Source: Chitinivibrionales bacterium (GTDB taxonomy: Bacteria > Fibrobacterota > Chitinivibrionia > Chitinivibrionales > JANQEN01). From it: a stretch of DNA of 41,197 nucleotides. The DNA is taken from positions 1-41,197 of the forward strand of contig JANQEN010000093.1 of NCBI GenBank assembly GCA_028278335.1. Reading direction: 5' to 3'. The notes under the pieces are model-generated. The model was not told where the DNA came from, did no database searches, and worked only from the letters and a program-made list of their open reading frames with translations. Position 1 is the first letter of the stretch, and every line of letters starts with the position of its first letter. Below, in pieces: positions 1-8,187 of this stretch. A program made the position numbers and the translations under genes.

Positions 1-19
1 ATCTTGAATTTCTTTTGAG

Positions 20-125
20 TTATACCGCTTCTCAATAATCTTGTCCTATGTTGTGTTGCGGTATAACTGTTTCTATAAGAGTTTTGTCAAAAATCATGGG
101 ACAAAACTTTTGAGAAGCAGTATAA
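20..125. repeat. MITE-like element with terminal inverted repeats
   Basis: The ends form an inverted repeat: ttataccgcttctcaa at 20-35 and ttgagaagcagtataa at 110-125 match at 15 of 16 positions. The similarity continues inward to about 30 bp (both arms go on to a ttgtcc-like stretch and atg). An internal copy of the outer end in inverse orientation (gcggtataa) lies at 59-67, and a smaller hairpin is formed by gagttttgtc (79-88) with gacaaaactt (100-109). The arms are bordered by TA dinucleotides, as expected for Tc1/IS630-type insertion, and no transposase is encoded. It could be a miniature inverted-repeat element or a solo remnant of an insertion sequence; a strong structured RNA is the alternative. 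Confidence 0.5.
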
Positions 126-226
126 TACGGTTTTTGCTTTATGGCTTAGATTAAAAAAGGCTTATTGGGTGAAGCTAGGTGCTGCTTGTTTACACGATTA
201 TTTCACAAAACGTAGGAAATGTGAAA

Positions 227-733
227 ATGACAATTATGACAAATAAGAAACTAAGAACACTAAGGAAACATCAACCTGTAATAATATCTATTCTTTTAAT
301 ATTAGGTGGGTGGTTGTTCCATTTATCAAAGGGGCTTTTAGTATACTATCCCGAATATGGGCAAGGTAAAGGACCAAAAACTTACTCCTCTGAATTGATA
401 CAAGGCTGGGGGGCTGGCCATGATATTTGGATTGTCGTGCCAGGAATAATCTCCATGCTTTATCTCATTTTTTGGGCTACATTACAGATTTTATACAGAT
501 ACATCTTTAAAACATGGAAGGTGGAAATTGTTCAGCAAATAGTATGTTTTCTACTTTTAATTCCGTTACTTTTCTTCACACTTTTAGTTGAAAACGATAT
601 TACACATACAATAATTGAAGATAGAAATATCGGTCTCTTTTTGGTCATATTTACTATCAGATATAGTTTCCTAATTTACTTAGCTGAAATCACAGTTTGT
701 TATGGCAGAAAAGTAGAGATGGTGATAACTTAA
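227..733 (+). CDS. Hypothetical four-helix membrane protein
   Basis: I do not recognise this 168-aa protein. It has a short basic N-terminus and four hydrophobic segments at about residues 17-40, 66-90, 100-121 and 134-156, so it is an inner-membrane protein; the loop between the first two helices is longer and rich in Gly and Tyr. The ATG at 227 is preferred over the GTG at 179 because AGGA at 214-217 sits at good ribosome-binding distance. It stands alone: a repeat element lies upstream and a repeat array downstream, and no neighbouring gene shares its strand for more than 10 kb. The A+T-rich codon use resembles accessory DNA. Function unknown. Confidence 0.6.
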   Translation: MTIMTNKKLRTLRKHQPVIISILLILGGWLFHLSKGLLVYYPEYGQGKGPKTYSSELIQGWGAGHDIWIVVPGIISMLYLIFWATLQILYRYIFKTWKVEIVQQIVCFLLLIPLLFFTLLVENDITHTIIEDRNIGLFLVIFTIRYSFLIYLAEITVCYGRKVEMVIT

Positions 734-768
734 AATTGTAATTCAAAAAAGAATCTTAAATATTAGAT

Positions 769-796
769 TTGACAAGTATGTTAAACTGTTTATTAA
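769..796 (+). promoter_or_regulatory. Candidate sigma-70 promoter before the repeat array
   Basis: A perfect -35 box TTGACA (769-774) is followed after 16 bp by TATTAA (791-796). The predicted start near 803 would send a transcript into the 21-22 bp tandem array with no sizeable reading frame ahead, so any product would be noncoding or would carry only very short ORFs. The A+T-rich context makes a chance match possible. Confidence 0.25.
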
Positions 797-898
797 GAAA
801 AATTTTTAAGGTGCATGATAGTCCACCAGCCAATAAATGACTGATTGAAAAGATTCAGATGTAGTAATTACATTATTTAAATAAACTTTGGAATCAGA

Positions 899-1240
899 TT
901 TATAAACAGCGTCTATCGCCTATGATCCAATTGGATTTTTAAGAAATAGTCATTTCACATTGATCAACAGAGGGAATTTTTCTATAAACAGAGCCCGTCA
1001 GATCTAGAAACAAAGACAAGTCGATATATAAACAGGGCTACCAGCTCTATAAACAATGGGCAACTATTCTAGAAAATGAGGCCACCAAATATAGAAACAG
1101 GGAAGGACCTCTTTAAAAACAAGTGCATCAGCTTTAGAAAGGGTACCTTGGCTAGAAACAGTGCCCTTCAGACATAGAAACAAAGGAATTTTTAGTATAA
1201 ACAGAGCCGTCAGAGCTAGAAACAGCCCCACCTAGCATTT
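899..1240. repeat. Degenerate tandem array, 21-22 bp period, about 12-14 units
   Basis: A motif close to CTATAAACAGRGCCNNTCAGAT recurs at roughly 982, 1004, 1025, 1047, 1069, 1091, 1112, 1133, 1152, 1174, 1195 and 1216, with two weaker units near 899 and 960. Spacings are 19-22 bp, mostly 21 or 22, so units lie on about the same face of the helix. The best conserved core is TA-T/G-AAACA, followed by a G-rich half. The period is not a multiple of three, there is no open frame through it, and units are adjacent without unique spacers, so this is neither a protein repeat nor a CRISPR. It may be an array of protein-binding sites (iteron-like, or transposase sites at the end of a decayed element) or a decayed minisatellite. 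Confidence 0.75.
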
Positions 1241-1374
1241 TCCATAACTTCTTTTTCATTTTTGAGTTATGGTTAAATTAGTTTGTTTAACCCTGCTTCA
1301 TTTACCATGAAGGATGTTTATAAAATTAGCAAGGCTGGCTCTCTTGTTTTGGTGATTGAATTTGAAATCAATAG

Positions 1375-1490
1375 TAGGGGTTCAAAATTTAGAGCCCCTA
1401 CATTTGTATAGAATTGATGGATTCGCTGGTCAGCTAATAATGCAGTCATACCAGCATCTGTTTCGCGGTGCCATGCTTCGCTCGCAATGA
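1375..1490. repeat. Dispersed intergenic repeat, copy A
   Basis: The minus strand carries a cattgcgagcgaagca-type segment (complement at 1471-1489) and, further on, tacaaatgtaggggc (complement at 1394-1408) leading into a TAGGGG/CCCCTA hairpin (1375-1380 with 1395-1400). Both segments recur in the same order at 40102-40175, also between genes. The pairing of shared segments with hairpin potential marks a dispersed REP-like family. The 74-codon open frame over this copy is considered an artefact of the repeat. Confidence 0.6.
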
Positions 1491-1502
1491 CAGTAAGAGC
1501 AA

Positions 1503-1534
1503 TAAAAAAGGCCAACCTCATACGAGGTTGACCC
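1503..1534 (-). terminator. Intrinsic terminator of the MAM-containing C25 peptidase gene
   Basis: On the minus strand GGTCAACCTC, a GTAT loop and GAGGTTGGCC form a 10-bp stem with one G-T pair, followed by a run of six Ts. It lies about 25 bp after the stop codon of the 1558-4491 gene. Confidence 0.85.
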
Positions 1535-1557
1535 CAATTCAATATTAGGAAATTATC

Positions 1558-4491
1558 CTATTTCATTACAATCTTGATTGTTTTTGTCATATTTCCAGCC
1601 TTCATCTTAGCAAAGTAGATGCCCGAGGCAAGGGTATATCTTGCAGTAGAGAGGGCAACGCTATAGGTGCCGGCAGTCTGCTGCTTGTCAACCAAGGTCT
1701 TGATCTGCTTTCCTTGAACATTAAAGAGAGCAATCTTTATAGACGATGCTTTTTTATCACCACCAACCCGATAGTGAAGGCGGGCATCCTTGTACCACAT
1801 TTGTGAACCGGCAAAGGCGGTCAGACTGTTGGTAATTGAGGTTGCCAAATCTTCAATTTTAATATCATCCAAGCAGATATCACTCTCCCAGGAGTCACCG
1901 GTGATACCACGGAAGCGAAAGGTCACCCGTTCACCCACATGGGGTTTAAGATCAACCTTTTGTTCGTGCCAGGTATCGCCCTTGTTGCCACTGATCTTGA
2001 CCACTTCACTCTTTACTGTTCCATCAACAATGATATCGAGAATCAGGTCACCCATATGATCTTCATTATTGTTCACACTGAGCATATGATACCAGAATGT
2101 CAACTGTGGATCCTTAAGCCCCTTGAAATTGAACTTGGGTGTCTCAAAGATAAACTTCTTATTGGGATTACCAGAGTTGCTTGCTGATGCCTCGGTATAG
2201 AGATAGTTGCCACCACCACCAGGAGTATGATCTGCGGTTGGTCCAGTTACGTCCGGCGGGTCGTCAACGCGGGAGGGGGTCGGTCCTTCCCACACATCCC
2301 AGTTAAGATCATCATCTTTGAGCTGGGCGTATTTGTAAGGCAGTATCTCTGTCTCTTTTTTACAGGTGTCAAAGGTTTCTAAATAGACAAAATCCTTAAT
2401 AATAAATTCAGGAATGATACGGAAATTTTCAACACTCTCATGAAAAAGAGCTGAGCTGTCAATACTGGTAACTTTGACTTTGTAATCATTGCCCGTGGCC
2501 GTACTTACAGGAACATCCCACTCAAAGGAGCCATCACTCTCTGTGGAGCTTGCAATGGTTGCAGCAACCGTTCCACCCTTGAGCAGTTCGATCTTAACCT
2601 TACCATCGATATTGTCACCCCATTCGATCATGTATTTACAGCCGGTCTCCACATCTTCACCACCATTGGGGCTCAGAATCGCGATAAAGGGAGCGATATT
2701 TCTTCCCCGGAATTTAATAGCTGGGCAGCCAAAGAGGTTGGATTCGACGATGTCCTTTCGCTGCCTGGTGCAGGTACGGTGAGAGTATTCATTAAACTGA
2801 CCAAAGTACTCCATATTCTCCTTCCAGCAAGCATCCCAAAAAGCGCGATGCAGCTGATGTGATGAGCCACTTAAGGGCCTTCCCGGTGAATAGTAGCCGT
2901 AGTTGGAGTTGAGAACACCGGCAAACATGCCATAGCGATTCTGAGTTGTAAAGCGCTCGGCAATACAATCAACCTGGTACTTGCCGGGGATACAACCCTG
3001 GGTTTTTATGAAAATAAAATTGGTATTCCTAAAATCCCGCTCATCATTGTTTCTCATCTTCATGTTATAGGTGGCATTGCTGTGACCCAGGTGGTTTATA
3101 AGGCTTATCTCATTGCTATTGATGATCTGTTTCACCTGATTTTTGGACCAGGTGCCGTCCTGATCATGGAGATCCTTAAAGGTCCACTTATCATTAAACT
3201 TCCCCGCAAGCTCTTGCATAGCAGCCTTCCCATAGGTACGATCATCAAGCTTTTCACCGAGACTTAAACCGGTTGTCCAGTAACTACCGGAATTGTTCTC
3301 GTAGCTGAGGATTTTGTAAATCTGGTTGGCCATTTCTGCTGGATCTTCTGCAGAAATACGACCGATATAAACCTCTGCTTCGTAATCTCTATCCCAGGTT
3401 GTCTGCTCCAAACATTGAAAGGGCATGTCCGAAGCTTCGGAGCCAACCATAAAGCAGGGAAGCACAACTGTCCGTCCAGGATCACCAACCAAAAGAACCC
3501 ACTTAATTTTCCAATTATTGTAGGCCTCTTTAATAAAATTTCTAATCTTATTTTTATTGTCCGAACCGGAGGCGTTGGCATAGATATCTTCCAGTTTTTC
3601 AACTTTACATTTGAAACCCTGGGAGGTCCGCTGCTTGATAAGGTCATCAAGACTTGGATCGGCGCTGGAATTGATAAAAGATTGCGGTGCAATCGCAAGA
3701 TAATCGTAATTATCCTTGGGGTTGCACATTCTAACTGGGAAGCGTTGTGCAGATTTGCTTGCATAGGTGGCCAATATGCCAGGGTTCTCCTCGGTCATGG
3801 TATAATTCGATTGAAACCGTTCCACTGCAACACGAACATTATTGTTTGCCTGCATGGCCGCCTTAGTCTTTACCTCGATGGTAAACTCCTTGATCACGGT
3901 CACCTTTCCCGATTTGGGCATATACTGTACAGGGAAGATATGGATATAGGCAATAGCCACTCCCCAGCGATATTGGATCGACTCTACAGAGTGGGTCATT
4001 GCTGGATAGACCACATCAGAGTTGTATATCTCGCTATTGGGTTTTGCCCAAGTGACTTCGGTTTGATTGAGCCTATGGGGAATCTCACCATAGGAAAGCT
4101 GATAGGTTCCAGCGAGTTCAACCGTATTTGCTGGAATAATCCGCACTGAAGCAATCGTCTTGCCCTGAGGCAGAATCACCCGTGAATAAATATAGGGCAC
4201 CTCAGGTTCAGTGGGCACTGAATGGGTGGGGGCACTACCGGCCCGACAAAATTGGGTTGCAACACCATTCATTTTTTGATAGTTTGTTGCTTCGAAGGTA
4301 AGGTCCGGTACTTTATACTGGAGGTTTATGACCTCACTGTTCTGGTTTGCTACCTGTACTAAAACATCTTTTGCATTGGCATCATCAGCTATGTGTGCTG
4401 CTGCAGATTTCCAAGTCGCAAAGGTTGAATGATGTAAAAAAAGAATAGAAAAGGACAGAAAAAGAAACGTATGGACGCACCTCTTATACAT
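1558..4491 (-). CDS. Secreted gingipain-family (C25) cysteine peptidase with Ig-like, MAM and sorting domains
   Basis: Predicted extracellular cysteine peptidase of 977 aa. The ATG at 4491 is chosen over a GTG at 4545 because GGGGAGG lies just upstream and a signal peptide (basic MYKR then a hydrophobic stretch ending near TFAT) follows directly. The C25 catalytic region spans roughly residues 260-600, with the His in NHLGHSN (about residue 470) and the Cys in TQGCIPG (about residue 500), a spacing like the gingipain His-Cys dyad. Next come an Ig-like module (about 600-690), a MAM-type adhesion domain (about 700-890) and a C-terminal beta-sandwich ending in GIYFAKMKAG...KTIKIVMK, typical of type IX secretion sorting domains. 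MAM together with C25 is uncommon, so it may bind a surface or glycan substrate. It is only distantly related to the two upstream peptidases and has its own terminator. Confidence 0.85.
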   Translation of the reverse strand: MYKRCVHTFLFLSFSILFLHHSTFATWKSAAAHIADDANAKDVLVQVANQNSEVINLQYKVPDLTFEATNYQKMNGVATQFCRAGSAPTHSVPTEPEVPYIYSRVILPQGKTIASVRIIPANTVELAGTYQLSYGEIPHRLNQTEVTWAKPNSEIYNSDVVYPAMTHSVESIQYRWGVAIAYIHIFPVQYMPKSGKVTVIKEFTIEVKTKAAMQANNNVRVAVERFQSNYTMTEENPGILATYASKSAQRFPVRMCNPKDNYDYLAIAPQSFINSSADPSLDDLIKQRTSQGFKCKVEKLEDIYANASGSDNKNKIRNFIKEAYNNWKIKWVLLVGDPGRTVVLPCFMVGSEASDMPFQCLEQTTWDRDYEAEVYIGRISAEDPAEMANQIYKILSYENNSGSYWTTGLSLGEKLDDRTYGKAAMQELAGKFNDKWTFKDLHDQDGTWSKNQVKQIINSNEISLINHLGHSNATYNMKMRNNDERDFRNTNFIFIKTQGCIPGKYQVDCIAERFTTQNRYGMFAGVLNSNYGYYSPGRPLSGSSHQLHRAFWDACWKENMEYFGQFNEYSHRTCTRQRKDIVESNLFGCPAIKFRGRNIAPFIAILSPNGGEDVETGCKYMIEWGDNIDGKVKIELLKGGTVAATIASSTESDGSFEWDVPVSTATGNDYKVKVTSIDSSALFHESVENFRIIPEFIIKDFVYLETFDTCKKETEILPYKYAQLKDDDLNWDVWEGPTPSRVDDPPDVTGPTADHTPGGGGNYLYTEASASNSGNPNKKFIFETPKFNFKGLKDPQLTFWYHMLSVNNNEDHMGDLILDIIVDGTVKSEVVKISGNKGDTWHEQKVDLKPHVGERVTFRFRGITGDSWESDICLDDIKIEDLATSITNSLTAFAGSQMWYKDARLHYRVGGDKKASSIKIALFNVQGKQIKTLVDKQQTAGTYSVALSTARYTLASGIYFAKMKAGNMTKTIKIVMK

Positions 4492-4644
4492 AGGGCCTCC
4501 CCTTTGAGTTAAAGCGTTTAAATGTGAAATCTTTTGGGTATCCACCCCCCAAATTGACTATTTGTTTATAATAATAATAAATCCTAATATGTATTGCAAA
4601 AAAAAGTGCATATTATTCAAACATTCTTCGTTTTACAAAATGCT

Positions 4645-4680
4645 ATAAAAAAAAGCCCGTCTTAAAAAAAAGACGGGCCT
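4645..4680 (-). terminator. Intrinsic terminator of the second C25 peptidase gene
   Basis: On the minus strand GCCCGTCTT and AAGACGGGC form a 9-bp stem around a T-rich loop, followed by eight Ts. It ends the transcript of the 4707-7745 gene. Confidence 0.9.
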
Positions 4681-4706
4681 TCCCTTCAAAACTGAGTATA
4701 GAAAAA

Positions 4707-7700
4707 CTATTTATTTACAATTCGTAAGGTTTTACTGAAATCAGCAACCTCCATCTTCACCAGATATAATCCTGAAGCCAAGGCAACTCTGTTCGAAAGT
4801 GCCAGAGAGTATCTGCCTGGTGCCTTGTGGCTGTTGACTAGTGTACGCAGCATTTTGCCCTGCACATTGTACAGCTTAATACTTACATGCTGTTTTGCAT
4901 TACTCTGCATTGCAGGAATCTGATAGAAGAGACGGGTATTGTTATACTGCATACCATAGGAAGTAACCATACTGAGCGGATTGATAATTGGGTTCGCGTC
5001 AACCTTGAAAGTACAAGCGACCTTTGTGGGTGACTGAATGTCCGCTGAGTTATGAGTTATAACAAGATTGTCTTTGTGCTCGCCATTGGGGATACCCTTG
5101 GAATCAAAGGTCACCTTAAGGGTTACACTCTGGTTACCATTAACAGTACCTTCCGTGGTGTTAACCGATAACCAGTAACCAAGACCAGAATTGGACTGGT
5201 TGGCATTCAAGGCGTTGGGTGTACCACTTGAACCAGCACCCCAGTCATCCTTGCTGTCTTTGTCATCATTTCCTTTTCTGTAAACATAGTCCTGATTCAG
5301 AGCAACGCCACCGCCATTCCAGGAGGTTCCGGCAGGAGGGTTGTCATTGTTACCGGCACTCTTGACAAAGTCAAGGCCAGTTCCAGCAGGATTGACAAGT
5401 GCAACGGAGAGTTCAGTGGTTCCCTGATCCCAATACATATTACTGCCAACGTACAGGACGTTCGGTCCAGTCTGTCCATTGTCATCCATAAGCACAACGG
5501 TTGCGCCGGATTTAAGGGTAAATCCATCCTTAAAGGTATACTCACCGGAGGTGTTCTGATTGTCTTTCCACACGACCTTATAGCCAGCCATGTCCTGATC
5601 CGCCCCACGGTTCCAAAGCTCTAATCCATCATAGGTTGCATCGACACTCACATAGAGTTCATTGATCATGATCTGAGCACCGGCACCGGGAATGGCTATT
5701 GAGTAGGTAAGTTTTCCCTTACCTTTGTTCTCAATCTTTAAGTCCTTGACCACCTTCTGATTTGAGCCAGCCTGAGCCGTAAGTGATCCAGGATTGAGCG
5801 CAATCACCGCTTTTTGCATAATAGAGAAAATACCCGAGGTTCCAATGAGATTTCCACCAACCGCAGAAACCTTGACCATGCACTTATCCGATTCATCAAT
5901 GTCCGGTGCAGTCCATTCATAGTTGTTATTATTGGCTACGGATGCAACGATAGTTTTGTAGGTGCTACCGCTGTCAGCGCTGTACTCAATTTTTACATTG
6001 GCGACATTGGCACCACCACCGGTTTCCCACTGAACGGCAATCTTATCACCGGGATAGTACTTGCCACCCTCTGGTTTGATAACTGAAAGAAAGGGACCAA
6101 TGTTTACCGGAAGCATCTCTGCAGCAGCATCACCCATAATGTTGTAGACTTCAAAATAGGTCTTTTTGGAGCTGTTGTTTGCCATTTTACCAGCCATAAG
6201 GGAGGCACCCACCGATGTCTGCGGATCACTGCTGTCAAAGATACCATCAAAGATACCCTTTTGAACATTTTCATCAGGTGTCCAGGTAGTTGAGATTGAT
6301 GAACCAATGGCAACCACCGACCCACCTTTACCACGGATACAGGATTCAGTAAAACACTCACCCCGTGAATAGGTGCCGGAGAGACAGCAGAATCCATATT
6401 GGAATCCGTAGGATGTTGTGTTGGTAAGTCGCTTCATGTCGGTACCACTGAGACTGAAATCACCTGCACCCCAGGAGGTTTGCGAACCATGGGCAGAATA
6501 GAAGTTGAAAATAACGCCATCGTTTAGTCTCTTGGTAAAGGCACTCTCGGAGATAGAGTTATTGTGACAGTAGAACTTGACATTTTGATATTCACCAAGG
6601 TACTGGTTAATACAGTAATTATGGGTACGCTCTGCAACCTGCCAGTAAGTGCGGTCTTCACCAGCAAGCCAGGAGTTCACCTTGTCAATCTTACCTAAAT
6701 TGTTTTCCATAAAAATTGTCTTTTTTACGACATTGCTAAGCTCGGTTGCACTGGCAACCGAAAATCTACCTAGTAATACCTCTGGGTAGTAGTCGCTATC
6801 AGTACTGGAGTAATAGAGATCTGTAAGTCTGCTACTACCTGGAGAACCTGGAATATCACCAACATCACCAACTAAAAGCACATAGGAGGGCTCTGGATTA
6901 AGACCTTGGATGTAGCTATCAACTTGAGAAGCGCTGCTTCCTGTTTGACTGGTCGTAACCATCTTTACATTAAAACGGTTCTTTCTAAAGTTGACAAACT
7001 CAGAAAGGTTAGATTCAAACTTTGGCGCTGTGATGATCACGTAATCATCAGGAAGCGGTCTTGATGCTACCGGTGTTACCGCATCAGCAGAGTTTGCCAA
7101 TACATAATTTAAGAGATTGGCAAAGACCTTTGAATTGACATCCCTCGGTAAAATTTTAGCTCCTGTTTTAATTTTGAGGGTCAGCTTTTTAGTAAGCGTT
7201 AACTCGTTGGTTGCAGGATTGTACGCTACGGGATTGATCTGGATAGAAGCACAGGGTACACCACGAATCATGAAAGTCTCTGATGTGGCTGCAACTGGTG
7301 CTTGTGTTCCAGAGGTAGCATAGTACTGCCGATCTATTGAAAGAAACCGGTCTGCTTCGGTTTGTGATTTTAACCAAGGCTCCTGGGCTGGAAAAATTCT
7401 ATTGGCGGTGACAACCTTCTCTACAACTTGATCAACAACCTCAATTGCCGGTGCCTGATCTTTTGCTGCTATAGCCATGTAAAAAGAGTAAAAAGGTAAT
7501 TCCGGCTTTCCAACCTCTTCGGTTATACCATAATCTTCAACATAGAGGCGGGTAAAGGTTTCCGCGGCATAACCACGACGAGCAGTAATACCAAAGGTAT
7601 CAACATCAAATGTCTCCACTTCAGGAAGTTCAAACTCAACGAGGTAGCCATCACTTCCCTGTTGCAAATGTACTGCTGATTTCCCCCAAATTGTGATTCC

Positions 7701-7745
7701 CCCAATGATAATAAGAAGCCCCACTAAACATGATTTTAGCTTCAT
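4707..7745 (-). CDS. Secreted gingipain-family (C25) cysteine peptidase with lamin-tail domain, paralogue 1
   Basis: A 1012-aa exported C25 peptidase. The ATG at 7745 is preferred to a GTG six codons upstream because GGGGAGGA sits 5 bp before it. Order: signal anchor or peptide (about 1-24), a C25-type propeptide region (about 35-220, with FPAQEPW and the basic LTKKLTLKIK strand), the catalytic domain (about 235-560) with the His in FYSAHGSQTSW (about residue 419) and a Cys pair in GFCCLSGTYS (about 453-454), an Ig-like module, a lamin-tail-like domain (from about 690, starting IMINELYVS), a second beta-sandwich, and a type IX-like sorting domain ending in GLYLVKMEV...KTLRIVNK. It is a tandem paralogue of the 8188-11232 gene with the same domain order throughout. 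Function: extracellular proteolysis; specificity cannot be read from the sequence. Confidence 0.88.
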   Translation of the reverse strand: MKLKSCLVGLLIIIGGITIWGKSAVHLQQGSDGYLVEFELPEVETFDVDTFGITARRGYAAETFTRLYVEDYGITEEVGKPELPFYSFYMAIAAKDQAPAIEVVDQVVEKVVTANRIFPAQEPWLKSQTEADRFLSIDRQYYATSGTQAPVAATSETFMIRGVPCASIQINPVAYNPATNELTLTKKLTLKIKTGAKILPRDVNSKVFANLLNYVLANSADAVTPVASRPLPDDYVIITAPKFESNLSEFVNFRKNRFNVKMVTTSQTGSSASQVDSYIQGLNPEPSYVLLVGDVGDIPGSPGSSRLTDLYYSSTDSDYYPEVLLGRFSVASATELSNVVKKTIFMENNLGKIDKVNSWLAGEDRTYWQVAERTHNYCINQYLGEYQNVKFYCHNNSISESAFTKRLNDGVIFNFYSAHGSQTSWGAGDFSLSGTDMKRLTNTTSYGFQYGFCCLSGTYSRGECFTESCIRGKGGSVVAIGSSISTTWTPDENVQKGIFDGIFDSSDPQTSVGASLMAGKMANNSSKKTYFEVYNIMGDAAAEMLPVNIGPFLSVIKPEGGKYYPGDKIAVQWETGGGANVANVKIEYSADSGSTYKTIVASVANNNNYEWTAPDIDESDKCMVKVSAVGGNLIGTSGIFSIMQKAVIALNPGSLTAQAGSNQKVVKDLKIENKGKGKLTYSIAIPGAGAQIMINELYVSVDATYDGLELWNRGADQDMAGYKVVWKDNQNTSGEYTFKDGFTLKSGATVVLMDDNGQTGPNVLYVGSNMYWDQGTTELSVALVNPAGTGLDFVKSAGNNDNPPAGTSWNGGGVALNQDYVYRKGNDDKDSKDDWGAGSSGTPNALNANQSNSGLGYWLSVNTTEGTVNGNQSVTLKVTFDSKGIPNGEHKDNLVITHNSADIQSPTKVACTFKVDANPIINPLSMVTSYGMQYNNTRLFYQIPAMQSNAKQHVSIKLYNVQGKMLRTLVNSHKAPGRYSLALSNRVALASGLYLVKMEVADFSKTLRIVNK

Positions 7746-7763
7746 CTTATTCCTCCCCTTCAC

Positions 7764-8130
7764 GGATTTAAATGTTAGAAGTTTGTACTATTTTGGTATA
7801 TCGTTTAAATGAAAATAAGAAGGAATGAATTCTTTCTGCCCTCAAGAATATTCCTATTCCTGTTAATTCCGAGAAAATTACTGTGTTGTAACTGAGTATA
7901 CCTCTATATGTAATCCACCCCATGGTTTAAATATAAGGTATCAGGAGCATCTAATAAAGATAGTCCTATTTATCTATTTAATATATCACGATTTTTTAAA
8001 TGGTGCTTAAAAAAGTAGAGGATTATTTAATTTTTTTTTAAATTATATTGGAAATTGCACATATTCACGAATATATGTGGGATATTCGTAACGCAATGAC
8101 ACCTACAATAGTGGATAAATGGCTGATTTA
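7764..8130. other. A+T-rich intergenic region with a small dyad
   Basis: About 370 bp between the two paralogous peptidase genes, presumably carrying the promoter of the 4707-7745 gene; I see no convincing promoter boxes. The one clear feature is a perfect 8-bp inverted repeat, acgaatat (8067-8074) and atattcgt (8082-8089), with a 7-bp spacer, which could be an operator. No reading frame with a ribosome-binding site was found. Confidence 0.35.
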
Positions 8131-8168
8131 AAAGAGAGGCCCAAAGAAAATACTTTCTTTAGGCCTCA
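8131..8168 (-). terminator. Intrinsic terminator of the third C25 peptidase gene
   Basis: On the minus strand GAGGCCTAAAGAAA and TTTCTTTGGGCCTC form a stem of about 14 bp with a short loop, followed by TCTTTT. It lies about 20 bp after the stop codon of the 8188-11232 gene. Confidence 0.85.
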
Positions 8169-8187
8169 GTTGGAAATAGAATTGCAC

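Noticed and set aside
899..1240. CRISPR array.
   Set aside because: Units are adjacent and degenerate with no unique spacers, and there are no cas genes nearby.
1318..1542. A 74-codon minus-strand frame containing VIASEAWHRETD.
   Set aside because: It is the translation of the dispersed repeat and runs into the terminator of the neighbouring gene; it has no ribosome-binding site.
3415..4149. A long (244-codon) plus-strand frame.
   Set aside because: It lies entirely antisense to the MAM-containing C25 gene, whose signal peptide, catalytic residues and domains are clear; it has no ribosome-binding site or recognisable protein features.
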